Shown here one piece after another: positions 46,402 to 55,550 of a stretch of 64,000 nt of DNA (the first letter of the stretch is position 1; the number at the start of each line of letters is the position of its first letter). The notes under the pieces are model-generated. The model was not told the origin of the DNA and did not search any database. It worked only from the letters and a program-made list of their open reading frames with translations. Location: contig NZ_CP025197.1 in assembly GCF_002844395.1 (NCBI RefSeq), forward strand, positions 2,666,001 through 2,730,000, written 5' to 3'. The position numbers were made by a program, and so were the translations under genes. The stretch is from Acetivibrio saccincola (GTDB taxonomy: Bacteria; Bacillota; Clostridia; Acetivibrionales; Acetivibrionaceae).

Positions 46402-46514
46402 TGGTTCGTCCCCCTATATTATTTGTCGCTTGTATCTCTTTAACTGTAAAAATAACCTCTTCTAAGGAATATTTCCTTCAAAAGTGGTAATTATATTACC
46501 TTTAATGCAAGTTC

Positions 46515-46543
46515 ATTATATATATTTTTTACCGGTTTTGCAA
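46515..46543 (-). promoter_or_regulatory. Sigma-A-type promoter for the cobalamin genes
   Basis: On the minus strand TTGCAA (46538-46543) and a perfect TATAAT (46515-46520) are 17 nt apart. It lies about 115 nt upstream of cbiB. Confidence 0.65.
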
Positions 46544-46582
46544 GCACAGGTTTAAAACCTCATTGATTTTCATAAAATTTCG

Positions 46583-47932
46583 TTATTTAAAAAATTCATC
46601 ATATAATGCCCTTACTGCCTTTTCGTTGTCATCCTGTTGGACCCCAAACATCATGCTAACCTCTGAAGAACCCTGGTTTATCATCACTATGTTTACACCT
46701 GCTTTTGCAAGAGCTGTTGTTGCCCTGCCGGCAATACCTACTGTTTCCCTCATTCCCTCACCTACAACCATTACTAAAGCCAAATCACGTTCTATGGATA
46801 TATCATCCACTTCCAATTCTTTTATAATGCGTTCTTTTACACGGCGCTCTTTTTCTTCATCAAGCTGGTTTTGTTTTAATATTATGGATATATCGTCTAT
46901 TCCGGAAGGTGTATGCTCGTATGATAATCCTTCATCTTCAATGATGGACAATATTTTTCTACCAAAGCCTATTTCCCTGTTCATCATGTATTTTGTAACG
47001 TAAATGCTGCAAAATCCCCTGGCTCCTGCAATCCCTATAACGGTACTGCCCTTAGAATCCCTCTCAGGGGTAATTAATGTTCCGGGAGCAGTGGGGTTGT
47101 TTGTGTTTTTTATGCATACAGGGATTTTCTTTCTGTAAACAGGCTCAAATGTTTCTTCGTGTAAAACTGAAAAACCTGAATATGCAAGTTCCCTCATTTC
47201 CTTGTAGGTAAATACAGGTATTGGTTTTGGGTTTTCAACCATCTTAGGGTCTGCTGCAAATACTGAATCCACATCTGTGAAGTTTTCATACACTTCTGCA
47301 TTAACGGCTGCTGCAAGTATTGAGCCTGAAATATCTGAACCTCCTCTGGAAAATGTAACAATATCACCGTTTTTGGAGCAACCAAAAAATCCAGGGAAAA
47401 TCATTATTTCTTTTCTCTCAGAAAGTTTTTTCAAATTATCATATGCTTCAGGCAACGCACGGCCGTTCCCGCACTGTTCACTCAGCAGCATACCTGCATC
47501 TTTAGGGTTAATATATATTGCATCAACACCTATACTTACTAAGTATTGTGCAATTATTTTGGCATTATTGTCTTCCCCTGCCGCCTTCATTACATCTATG
47601 AATTTTTCCTTACTGTCATAGCTTCCCTCAAGACGTCCTTTTAAGTCTTCATAGACCATATTTATTGTTTCCTCGCCTAATCCTAATCCTTTAACTATCT
47701 CATCAAACCTGTCAATAACCCTTTTAAATTCTTCTTCAGCTTTTTTAGTTTGGTAATACTTTTCCCCTAAATCTATTAATAAATCTGTTACTTTAATATC
47801 ATCATCAAATCTTTTACCCGGAGCGGAAACAACTATTAAACGCCTTTTAGGGTCGGATAAAATAATATCACAAACTTTTTTAATCTGGTCTGCACTTGCC
47901 AGTGATGTTCCTCCAAATTTTACAACTTTCAT
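46583..47932 (-). CDS. lysC: Aspartate kinase
   Basis: This 449-residue monofunctional enzyme performs the first step of the aspartate family pathway. The N-terminal KFGGTSLA, the TFSRGGSDISGS block, DVDSVFAADP and EMRELAYSGFSVLH are catalytic-domain motifs. Two C-terminal ACT domains (from about 295) imply allosteric feedback. A GGAGG site lies just ahead of the ATG. It follows homoserine dehydrogenase on the same strand, which favours a threonine/methionine role. Confidence 0.93.
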   Translation of the reverse strand: MKVVKFGGTSLASADQIKKVCDIILSDPKRRLIVVSAPGKRFDDDIKVTDLLIDLGEKYYQTKKAEEEFKRVIDRFDEIVKGLGLGEETINMVYEDLKGRLEGSYDSKEKFIDVMKAAGEDNNAKIIAQYLVSIGVDAIYINPKDAGMLLSEQCGNGRALPEAYDNLKKLSERKEIMIFPGFFGCSKNGDIVTFSRGGSDISGSILAAAVNAEVYENFTDVDSVFAADPKMVENPKPIPVFTYKEMRELAYSGFSVLHEETFEPVYRKKIPVCIKNTNNPTAPGTLITPERDSKGSTVIGIAGARGFCSIYVTKYMMNREIGFGRKILSIIEDEGLSYEHTPSGIDDISIILKQNQLDEEKERRVKERIIKELEVDDISIERDLALVMVVGEGMRETVGIAGRATTALAKAGVNIVMINQGSSEVSMMFGVQQDDNEKAVRALYDEFFK

Positions 47933-47944
47933 AACAATCCTCCA

Positions 47945-48060
47945 AATCTCAGTTTAATATCTTAAATTTTACTTTAATATTTTAAATTAAATTTTACTTT
48001 GATATCTTAAATTTTGCTTTAACATCTTATTTTACTTATTTTAAATATTACTATATCTTA
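47945..48060. repeat. Low-complexity repeats between hom and aspartate kinase
   Basis: Degenerate copies of an ATCTTAAATTTTACTTTA-like unit of about 18-25 bp run through the spacer. No stable hairpin or leader peptide is apparent. Confidence 0.5.
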
Positions 48061-48068
48061 CTATGGCA

Positions 48069-49325
48069 TTAAGGTCTATAATCAAATACCCTTATTGTAC
48101 TTAAAACTTCCTCCACACAATCTAATTGGCTAACTTTTTTCAGCATATCTTTTGCATCTTTTTCTAATATACATTCAGTTATAAAAACTAATTCTTCACC
48201 ATTGGCAGCTTCTAAAGGTTTTAGCCATTCAACTTTTTGGTATAACTTTTCTATCTCATTTGTTCCTTTGTCTTTATCATTAACCTTTACTCTTACAAAA
48301 AATTTAGATTCAGTTTCCATAATGTCAATCACATTGTTTTCTTCTTTTACATTCCAGTTATACCCGCCAAAGGAGCCCCAATGTTTTACAATTTCAATTA
48401 CATCTGCAACTACAGCGCTGGCTGTAGGAAGTTTTCCCGCACCACGGCCGTAAAACATAGCTTCCCCAATGGCATCGCCATTTACCAAAATAGCATTAAA
48501 AACATCTTCAACCCCTGCCAAAGGATGGGTGTTTTCTATTATAACCGGGCTTACCCTTGTTTCTATCATTCCATTCAGCTTTTCACTCATGGCTATTAAT
48601 TTTATTGTAGAATTCATTTTCTCAGCATACATTATGTCAGAAGGTGTAATCTTAGTTATTCCTTCTGTATAAATCTTTTTATAATCAACAAATTCATCAT
48701 ATGCAATGGAAGATAAAATTGCAATTTTCCTGCATGCGTCATGCCCCTCTATATCTGCAGTAGGGTCTGCCTCAGCATAGCCGTTCTTTTGAGCTTCTTT
48801 TAGCGCCACATCAAATTCTTTTCCTTCTTTTTTCATCTGGGTTAAAATATAATTGGTGGTTCCGTTTAAAATTCCAACAATGCTTCTTATTTCATTAGCT
48901 GCAAGACACCTGTTCAAAGGCCTTATAATTGGGATTCCCCCTCCCACACTTGCCTCAAATAAATAATTCACCCTATTTTCACGGGCAAGTTTTAAAAGCT
49001 CCGGTCCATGTGTTGCAACAAGCTCTTTATTTGATGTCACAACATGTTTTCCCTGTGTAAGGGCTCTTTTGGTAAATTCATAAGCAGCTGTTATACCGCC
49101 GATTGTCTCCACAACTACATTTATATCAGGGTCATTAAAAATATCATCAGCATTTTTTGTAAGTATATCCTTGTCAGGGCTATCAGGAAAATCCCTTATA
49201 TCCAGTATACGCTTTACTGTAATTTGTTTCCCCGCTTTTTTGGATATACTTAAAGAGTTCTTTCTAATTATTTCAACAACTCCTGAGCCAACTACCCCAT
49301 AACCTAATACAGCTACATTAATCAT
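48069..49325 (-). CDS. hom: Homoserine dehydrogenase
   Basis: This 418-residue NAD(P)-dependent enzyme reduces aspartate semialdehyde to homoserine. The nucleotide-binding GYGVVGSGVVE, the ASVGGGIPIIRPL block, GILNGTTNYILTQM and the catalytic DPTADIEGHDACRK are all present. A C-terminal ACT domain (from about 345) gives threonine feedback. It lies between the ACT-domain regulator and aspartate kinase. Confidence 0.95.
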   Translation of the reverse strand: MINVAVLGYGVVGSGVVEIIRKNSLSISKKAGKQITVKRILDIRDFPDSPDKDILTKNADDIFNDPDINVVVETIGGITAAYEFTKRALTQGKHVVTSNKELVATHGPELLKLARENRVNYLFEASVGGGIPIIRPLNRCLAANEIRSIVGILNGTTNYILTQMKKEGKEFDVALKEAQKNGYAEADPTADIEGHDACRKIAILSSIAYDEFVDYKKIYTEGITKITPSDIMYAEKMNSTIKLIAMSEKLNGMIETRVSPVIIENTHPLAGVEDVFNAILVNGDAIGEAMFYGRGAGKLPTASAVVADVIEIVKHWGSFGGYNWNVKEENNVIDIMETESKFFVRVKVNDKDKGTNEIEKLYQKVEWLKPLEAANGEELVFITECILEKDAKDMLKKVSQLDCVEEVLSTIRVFDYRP

Positions 49326-49410
49326 ATTACTTTTTACCTCCTTGAATTTTTACCTGGAAAATATTCTTTTCAATTATCCTCTTACAATTACTCCCCGTAT
49401 GCTCTTCTAG

Positions 49411-49854
49411 TTATTCCCTGGCAATAATTTCTTGACTTTTAACTCCTTTTATTTTGTTTATCTCTGTTAAAAGAGCCTTGATATCAGTTAGCATTCCTCC
49501 TGTTTCAATTGTAATTGTAATGTTTGCAAATCCATTTATAGGTATATTTTGATTTATCGTAACCACGCTTGCCCTTGAAGCTGCTATTTTATTTAAAATG
49601 CTGGACAGTATTCCTGGGGAATCTTCAACAGTGAAAAAAAGTGTTATAACTTTCCCCCTGGATGTTTCATAAAATGGAAACACAAAATCCTTGTACTTAT
49701 AGTACGTACTTCTGCTTATACCTACCTTTTTAACAGCTTCATTTACATTTTTGATTGTCCCGCTTTCTAAAATTCTCTTTACTTCTACCACCTTTGTAAA
49801 AACTTTTGGTAAAACAGAAGAATCAACAAGGTAGTACTTAGAAGCATTATCCAT
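49411..49854 (-). CDS. UPF0735 ACT-domain protein
   Basis: This protein of about 147 residues begins MDNASKYYLVDSSVLP. It has a helix-turn-helix-like segment (VNEAVKKVGISRSTYYKYKD) and a C-terminal ACT domain. The family lies beside homoserine dehydrogenase in many Firmicutes and was once labelled PheB. An amino-acid-responsive regulatory role is inferred. I chose ATG 49852-49854, with GGAGG 9 nt upstream, over an ATG 54 nt earlier whose extra residues (RLHRINTNVRRWRT) look unlike the family. Confidence 0.85.
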   Translation of the reverse strand: MDNASKYYLVDSSVLPKVFTKVVEVKRILESGTIKNVNEAVKKVGISRSTYYKYKDFVFPFYETSRGKVITLFFTVEDSPGILSSILNKIAASRASVVTINQNIPINGFANITITIETGGMLTDIKALLTEINKIKGVKSQEIIARE

Positions 49855-49964
49855 ATCCTCTGTCCTCCACCGACGAACATTTGTGTTTATCCTGTGTAAT
49901 CTTAACATAAATTTTGTTTCTTATCAAGGTTTTTTATTAATTTATTTAAAATTTTAGAGCATAA

Positions 49965-50006
49965 AAAAAACAAGATGTCCTTAAGTTTAAGAATATCTTG
50001 TTTTTT
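49965..50006 (-). terminator. Rho-independent terminator downstream of the zinc-ribbon gene
   Basis: A 12-bp stem, AAAAAACAAGAT (49965-49976) with ATCTTGTTTTTT (49995-50006), is followed on the minus strand by more T. Confidence 0.85.
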
Positions 50007-50053
50007 AAAAAGTTAATTATTTTAATATTAATTTTTAATAACACTCATCAGGC

Positions 50054-50431
50054 TTAATCTTTTTTATTAGCTTCCAATTCTTTCATTTGCCTTATAAAAT
50101 TAATCTGGGTTTCAGTCCTGATAACCCTTCCTGTATCCATAGCCATATCATCTCTCATTATATCCTGTTTAAAAAACTGTTCATCTACCCTGCCCGCTTT
50201 CTCTTTTAACTCTTCAAACTCTTCTCTTTCCAATTCTAAAGAATATCCGCAATCAGAACATACTAATAAATATTTCATATGGTATGGTATTACAGGTATA
50301 AAAAACAATGTAATCCAACTTGTTACTTTCCTTAAATGCCAGCTGGTTTCATTTCTGCACTTGCTGCAACTGGTTTTCTGTACCGGACCAAATCTTTTTA
50401 AGGTTTGATAACCCCATCCAAAAATTATCAT
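50054..50431 (-). CDS. Zinc-ribbon membrane-associated protein
   Basis: This 125-residue protein has two CxxC pairs (Cys22/Cys25 and Cys58/Cys61) flanking a hydrophobic stretch (about 37-55, SWITLFFIPVIPYHMKYLLV), then a charged helical tail. It matches the general zinc-ribbon family of Firmicutes with no known function. A strong GGAGG lies just before the ATG. It is monocistronic, with a terminator downstream. Confidence 0.7.
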   Translation of the reverse strand: MIIFGWGYQTLKRFGPVQKTSCSKCRNETSWHLRKVTSWITLFFIPVIPYHMKYLLVCSDCGYSLELEREEFEELKEKAGRVDEQFFKQDIMRDDMAMDTGRVIRTETQINFIRQMKELEANKKD

Positions 50432-50907
50432 GTACTACCTCCTGGTATTTAATTGTTGTTAACATACATATCTCCTACATATTTTTAAAATAAAAAACGA
50501 AATGATTTAACTGTATGTGGATTTACTTTCTAAGAAATGAATCAAACAGTCAGTAAAAAAATCCTTATATTTATATTTTATTTCATAATAGATGTTTTTA
50601 CAAGTCTCATTTTTTTAATCGATAGCGTCAATTTATTGTAGGAAAAAGAAAAGTAGATGGCATCCCATTTTTTATACAACTATTTCAAATAACGGTCTCT
50701 TAGTAACGAGAGTATTTTGCATAATTTGCATGCTGAGCTAATTATTTTCTTTTATAACTCCTCTAACTTATTCTCTATTATACCATATAACTCTTTCTTC
50801 CTATAAAGAATCCATTTTACTCAATGATTGTCACAAATCAGTACATTTTGTTATCTATGTTCCTTCACATTTTAACGCTACTTTTAAAAGAAAAAAGTAT
50901 TTCTATT

Positions 50908-50991
50908 GTACCATTTTCCATTTTGTCAAGGCTAAAACAAGCGGGCAAAGCCCGGCCTTGACAAGTAGTAGGGCTTCGCGGGTCATGGTAC
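50908..50991. other. Nested hairpin inside the insertion sequence
   Basis: Outer arms GTACCAT/ATGGTAC (50908-50914, 50985-50991) enclose TTGTCAAGGC/GCCTTGACAA (50923-50932, 50955-50964), which encloses CGGGC/GCCCG (50942-50946, 50950-50954). The block is GC-rich against AT-rich DNA. A polypyrimidine tract of about 55 nt (50999-51056) lies beside it. The rest of 50643-51131 holds no reading frame. Confidence 0.8.
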
Positions 50992-51131
50992 TAAAGTTTT
51001 GCTTTTTTCTTTTCTTTTTCTTTTTTTATGTTTTTTCTTTTTCTTTGTCTTTTTTTAGATATGTATAATTCCTATTGGATAGGCTTACTTGTAAACTTTC
51101 CCGTAATTTTTGCTTTATTATTACCTCATCC

Positions 51132-52583
51132 CTATCCGCATATACCTATAATACGCCTTAATTCTTTATATAAACCAGTTTTACACCCCTTATGAATAAC
51201 AGTTAAATTACTATTCCATACACTCTCATACCTGTTTGATGACTTCTTTAATTCCTTAATTAATTTTTCCTGAATTTCTTGCCTACTAGCTGCTAACTTT
51301 TTTTGTTTTTGTGCCATAACTATGTCATATACCTTACCGCCATTCTTCTTGTATATTATCAGCTTTGACATCTTTTCTACACCTTTTCTCGACCAGCCTT
51401 TAGGTCTTGAACTTAAACGGGATGAAAATACATGACTCACATGACCTTCAGCACTACAACCCACTATTCCTCTGTTTGACCTTATTTCTATACCATCCCA
51501 ATTATTTAAAATATATCGCTTTGCATTTTTTATAGCCTTTATTTTACTTTCATTATCGCCTGTCTTTTCGATTATCTTTTTAAAAACCTTTGTTAGCTTT
51601 TTTTTATCAGATAAATTCAATGCGTCCTGTAAATCTTGGCTTATTGCTTCATCATTTAAATGTGTGGTTGCAACTCTTACGTATTTTTGAAGATGGTATC
51701 TATCAAGTACAAATTTACTTTTTGAAAGCCAGTTAACTCCTTGCCTTATCCATGACGCCCCATCTCCTAATATATACACCGTCTCTAAAAAATCAACGTC
51801 ATATTGTTTATATATGTATTCCGATACTTCAAGCCACAAATTTTCTGAATTATTATACACACCCCCAAAATATCGAACATTCTTTAATACTTTTCTCTTC
51901 TTATTACTTTTTTCAAAGTCAATTCCCTCATGCACATATACAAGTTTTGGCATAATTGTATTTCTCTTGCCCTTCTCATTCTGTCTCAATATACTTTTTT
52001 GTTGTAATGCTACATGATCCTCGTCTGCCTCAACATACAATATTTTTACTTTTCTCTTTTTATCTACTTTTATTTCAGGCTCAACTATTTCAATATTATG
52101 TATTTTATTCATCACAGCTTGTTTGCTGATTTCATCAATATATGTCGCCTTTTCTCCTGCCTTTCTGTAGCTGCTGTCAGCTGCTTCTTCTATTGCATTA
52201 ATTACAACATCGGCACTTACTCTGTCATGTGGTTCTACACCTACAATCCTGTCGACCAGGTGTTGTCTATTACCATTTTCCTTATGCTTAAAATATGTCC
52301 TGTTATAACTTAGTGTTCCAAATGTCGTTAAAATAGATGTTTTATCTTTTCTTATAATTTCCCAATACTGTTTCCTTATTTCACAGTTACGTAAATATTC
52401 ATCCATATCTTCAAGCACTTCTTTAAGTATATCGCGTCCAAGTTTAAATAAATCTTCTTTCAGACCAAGAATAAGATCAGCTAAGTCTTTTCCTTCTTCA
52501 ATAAAATTTTTTATCTTTTTTTCAATTCTTTTTGCCCCAAATTCATTAAAATGTTGTATACTATTATACATAGAAGATGTCAT
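51132..52583 (-). CDS. ISLre2-family (UPF0236) transposase
   Basis: This 483-residue transposase is full length for the family. It shows LTTFGTLSYNRTYF, an acidic catalytic region with YVEADEDHVALQ and YILGDGASWIRQGVNW, and FVLDRYHLQKYV. No frameshift or stop interrupts it, so it is probably functional. Two in-frame ATGs (residues 1 and 5) are near an AAAGG site; the second has better spacing. Confidence 0.92.
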   Translation of the reverse strand: MTSSMYNSIQHFNEFGAKRIEKKIKNFIEEGKDLADLILGLKEDLFKLGRDILKEVLEDMDEYLRNCEIRKQYWEIIRKDKTSILTTFGTLSYNRTYFKHKENGNRQHLVDRIVGVEPHDRVSADVVINAIEEAADSSYRKAGEKATYIDEISKQAVMNKIHNIEIVEPEIKVDKKRKVKILYVEADEDHVALQQKSILRQNEKGKRNTIMPKLVYVHEGIDFEKSNKKRKVLKNVRYFGGVYNNSENLWLEVSEYIYKQYDVDFLETVYILGDGASWIRQGVNWLSKSKFVLDRYHLQKYVRVATTHLNDEAISQDLQDALNLSDKKKLTKVFKKIIEKTGDNESKIKAIKNAKRYILNNWDGIEIRSNRGIVGCSAEGHVSHVFSSRLSSRPKGWSRKGVEKMSKLIIYKKNGGKVYDIVMAQKQKKLAASRQEIQEKLIKELKKSSNRYESVWNSNLTVIHKGCKTGLYKELRRIIGICG

Positions 52584-52805
52584 CCTTTCTGTTAGATTTT
52601 TTTTGTATTAATATCTTAACAGGATGTCATCTTCTTTTCAATTTTATATGGTATTTTATGTCTCATTCCCTACAATAACTTTACGCTAACTTTTTAATCA
52701 AATTGTTCTATTTTTTAAAAAAGCCTTGTATGATATCCTGATTAATGAGACAATATTTATAATTATTAATGTTTATAATTATGGTAATTACATGGAGGTG
52801 CAAAA

Positions 52806-55007
52806 ATGAGTGCTATTTACACTGACCCGTCTAAAAGTCCAAAGGAAAGGACTAAAGACCTCATTTCAAAAATGACTTTGGAAGAAAAAATAGGACAAAT
52901 GTGCCAAATTGACGGAAACGAAAATGCTGAATTCTGGATAAAAGAAAGGAACATAGGATCTTTTTTGCATGTCAGAGGGGAAAAGGCAATTAATTTGCAA
53001 AAAATGGCTACAGAAGAGACCAGACTTGGCATACCCTTATTATTTGGAATTGACGCAATTCACGGACATGCATTCCACAGCGGTGCAACTGTATTTCCAT
53101 CTCAACTGGCTCTTTCTTCTAGTTGGAATCCCCAGCTAGTTGAGAAAGTAGGAAATATAACTGCCAAAGAGGTAAGTGTAACGGGGTTGCACTGGACTTT
53201 TTCACCTGTTATCTGTCTTGCAAGAGATATAAGGTGGGGACGTGTGGATGAAACTTTCGGTGAAGATCCATATCTTGCAGGTAAACTGGCTGCTGCCATG
53301 ATAAGAGGGTACCAGGGTGAAGACCTTTCCCACCCTGAAAGTATACTGGCTTGTGCCAAGCACTTTATAGCATATGGCGAAACCCAGGGGGCACGAGATG
53401 CTTCTGAAAGTGATGTTTCTGAAAGAAAACTAAGATCTATTTTCCTGCCTCCTTTTAAGGATGCCGTAGATGCCGGCTGTGCCACTTTTATGGTTGCCTA
53501 TCAGGCAATTGACGGAGTTCCTTGTTCCGCTAATAAGTGGCTGCTTAAAGATGTATTAAAAGATGAATTAGGATTTGAGGGTATTGTGATTACAGACTGG
53601 GACAATGTGGGTCATATGCACAACTTACAAAAAATTGCCTCTACCATGAAAGAATCTTGTGAAATTGCCATTAAAGCCGGCAATGACATGATAATGTCCA
53701 CTCCTGACTTTTTTGAAAATGCCGTTGGATTAGTGAAAGAAGGTGTTATACCTGAATCCCTAATTGATGAAGCCTGCTCCAGAATCCTTGAAATTAAATT
53801 TAAGCTGGGATTATTTGACCACAAAAGGTACCCTGACTCTGATAAATATAAAATATATATGGGCTGCAGCGAACATATACAGGCTTCATATGAAAGTGCT
53901 CTTGAATCCATTGTTCTTCTTAAAAACAATGATAATATCCTGCCTATATCGGATAAAATAAAAAAAATTGCCGTAATAGGACCAAATGCAGATGATGTAC
54001 AAGCCCAATTAGGAGACTGGTCTTTTGGCCCTAGATACCACCCGGAAATACCAACTTTTGATTATCATCCTGATTATGACATATCCAAAATTGTAACCAT
54101 TTTAGAAGGAATAAAAAAACGTGCAGGCGAAGACTTTGAAGTTTACTATGAAAAAGGCTGTGACGTAATTGACCCGGAAATTGAAAATATCAAATGTGCA
54201 GTTAAAATTGCAGAAAAATCTGATATTGTAATAGCTGTTGTGGGCGATACAATAGTTTTAAATGGTGAAACCCGTGACAGGTCTAACTTAGACCTTACAG
54301 GGGCACAGGAAAAATTACTTAAAGCATTAAAAGATACAGGCAAACCCCTTGTTGTAGTCCTCATTAACGGAAAACCCCTTACAATACCATGGATAAAGGA
54401 AAATGCCGATGCCATAGTGGAAGCATGGAATCCCGGTATGGAAGGGGGAAATGCAGTTGCATCAATTTTATTTGGGGATTATAATCCATGCGGTAAACTC
54501 TCTATTTCTTTTCCTAAAACAGTGGGACAGCAGCCTGTTTATTATAACCAGCTCCCTGGCTGGCATGGAGGAAAGTACGCTGATGTAGATGCCGAGCCTC
54601 TTTTTAATTTTGGATACGGACTGTCTTACACAACTTTTGAATACTCTGACCTTAAAGCATCAAAGCCGGTAATTGATTGTGATGAAAACTTAATTGTATC
54701 AGTACAGGTGAAAAACACAGGTAAGATGGCAGGTTCAGAAATAGTGCAGCTTTATATAAATGATATTTATACTTCTGTAACTACACCTGTAAAAGAATTA
54801 AAAGAGTTTAAAAAAGTTTTTCTAAATCCCGGCGAAACCAAAACCGTTGAATTTGAGCTTACATTTATGTCATTTTCATTTGTAAATGCCAACTGCAGAA
54901 GATGTGTGGAGCCTGGGGAATTTGAAATTATGGTTGGAAGTTCCTCAAAGGATGAAGATTTACTTAAAATAGTAGTGGAATATAAGGGAAAAGTTAAAGA
55001 GTTTTGA
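52806..55007 (+). CDS. bglX: GH3 beta-glucosidase, cytoplasmic
   Basis: This 733-residue family 3 glycoside hydrolase has an N-terminal barrel with the nucleophile Asp in GIVITDWDNVGHMH. The second alpha/beta sandwich contains AWNPGMEGGNAVASILFGD. A C-terminal Fn3-like domain starts after about residue 620. There is no signal peptide and no dockerin, so it should split cellodextrins or other beta-glucosides inside the cell. GGAGGTG lies before the ATG. The gene starts 115 bp from the end of the insertion sequence, and a cellulosomal cellulase lies downstream. Confidence 0.9.
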   Translation: MSAIYTDPSKSPKERTKDLISKMTLEEKIGQMCQIDGNENAEFWIKERNIGSFLHVRGEKAINLQKMATEETRLGIPLLFGIDAIHGHAFHSGATVFPSQLALSSSWNPQLVEKVGNITAKEVSVTGLHWTFSPVICLARDIRWGRVDETFGEDPYLAGKLAAAMIRGYQGEDLSHPESILACAKHFIAYGETQGARDASESDVSERKLRSIFLPPFKDAVDAGCATFMVAYQAIDGVPCSANKWLLKDVLKDELGFEGIVITDWDNVGHMHNLQKIASTMKESCEIAIKAGNDMIMSTPDFFENAVGLVKEGVIPESLIDEACSRILEIKFKLGLFDHKRYPDSDKYKIYMGCSEHIQASYESALESIVLLKNNDNILPISDKIKKIAVIGPNADDVQAQLGDWSFGPRYHPEIPTFDYHPDYDISKIVTILEGIKKRAGEDFEVYYEKGCDVIDPEIENIKCAVKIAEKSDIVIAVVGDTIVLNGETRDRSNLDLTGAQEKLLKALKDTGKPLVVVLINGKPLTIPWIKENADAIVEAWNPGMEGGNAVASILFGDYNPCGKLSISFPKTVGQQPVYYNQLPGWHGGKYADVDAEPLFNFGYGLSYTTFEYSDLKASKPVIDCDENLIVSVQVKNTGKMAGSEIVQLYINDIYTSVTTPVKELKEFKKVFLNPGETKTVEFELTFMSFSFVNANCRRCVEPGEFEIMVGSSSKDEDLLKIVVEYKGKVKEF

Positions 55008-55014
55008 AAAAAGA

Positions 55015-55030
55015 TTGGTAAATTTACCAA
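55015..55030. promoter_or_regulatory. 16-bp perfect palindrome after the beta-glucosidase gene
   Basis: TTGGTAAATTTACCAA starts 8 nt after the stop codon. It has operator-like symmetry and no following T-run. A LacI- or MarR-type site or a small hairpin is possible. Confidence 0.45.
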
Positions 55031-55229
55031 ACTAATGTTATAATGATATTATAAGAACCTTGAAAAGCAAATAACTCTTTCCGTTAGTTTGTTATGACAT
55101 TTTAAACCGCTTTTAAAAGACAGATTTGCTTTGTATAGAGCGCTATTTGTACAGCATTAAAGAAAGTATTACCAGTTGTACAGTAACAGTATAAAAAATA
55201 AGCAATTCTATGTAAAAAATATAAATCCC

Positions 55230-55263
55230 ATCTTACACCACATTATATAATGTGGTGTAAGAT
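55230..55263. promoter_or_regulatory. 34-bp perfect palindrome upstream of the cellulase gene
   Basis: The half-site ATCTTACACCACATTAT (55230-55246) is mirrored exactly by 55247-55263. There is no spacer and no T-run. The 543-bp intergenic region otherwise has no reading frame. It could be an operator for a dimeric regulator or an mRNA hairpin. Confidence 0.6.
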
Positions 55264-55367
55264 TTACAGTTCTTAAGCTGTGTTTTCTAAGTTTAACTTC
55301 AAACAGCATATCATAATAATCATTTGTTCAGGTAAATTTTATTAAAATAATTTAGATAGAAGGTATA

Positions 55368-55473
55368 TTTAAGCATATTTAGCACATTTAGCACATTTAG
55401 CACATTTAGCATATTTAGTGTGTTTTGTGTATTTTGTGCATTTTGTACTTTTAGTGTTTTTTGTAGATTTGTA
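55368..55473 (+). repeat. Decaying 9-bp tandem repeat upstream of the cellulase gene
   Basis: Four near-perfect units of TTTAGCACA (55377 onward) pass into variants TTTAGTGTG, TTTTGTGTA, TTTTGTGCA and TTTTGTACT, keeping the 9-bp period for about ten units. It ends 78 bp before the cellulase start. Confidence 0.85.
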
Positions 55474-55550
55474 ATTGATTTTTTATTATAAACAAAGATT
55501 AAAATTTTATTTTATTATAAATTTTATTAATTTTAGGGAGGAGATAAAAA

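Larger units (their letters stand above)
50621..52691 (-). mobile_element. Complete ISLre2-family insertion sequence with 9-bp target duplication
   Basis: The ends are imperfect inverted repeats of about 22-23 bp: GATAGCGTCAATTTATTGTA on the left and, inverted, GTTAGCGTAAAAGTTATTGT on the right. The 9-bp direct repeat TTTTTAATC flanks the element (50612-50620 and 52692-52700), as known for ISLre2. Sub-terminal GATGNCATCC motifs are also shared. The element is 2071 bp and encodes one transposase. Confidence 0.88.

Noticed and set aside
46402-46582. Cobalamin riboswitch upstream of cbiB
   Set aside because: The spacer is short for that class and no B12-box-like conserved core could be seen.
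47945-48060. Lysine riboswitch before aspartate kinase
   Set aside because: The 136-bp spacer consists of AT-rich degenerate repeats without the conserved lysine-box elements.
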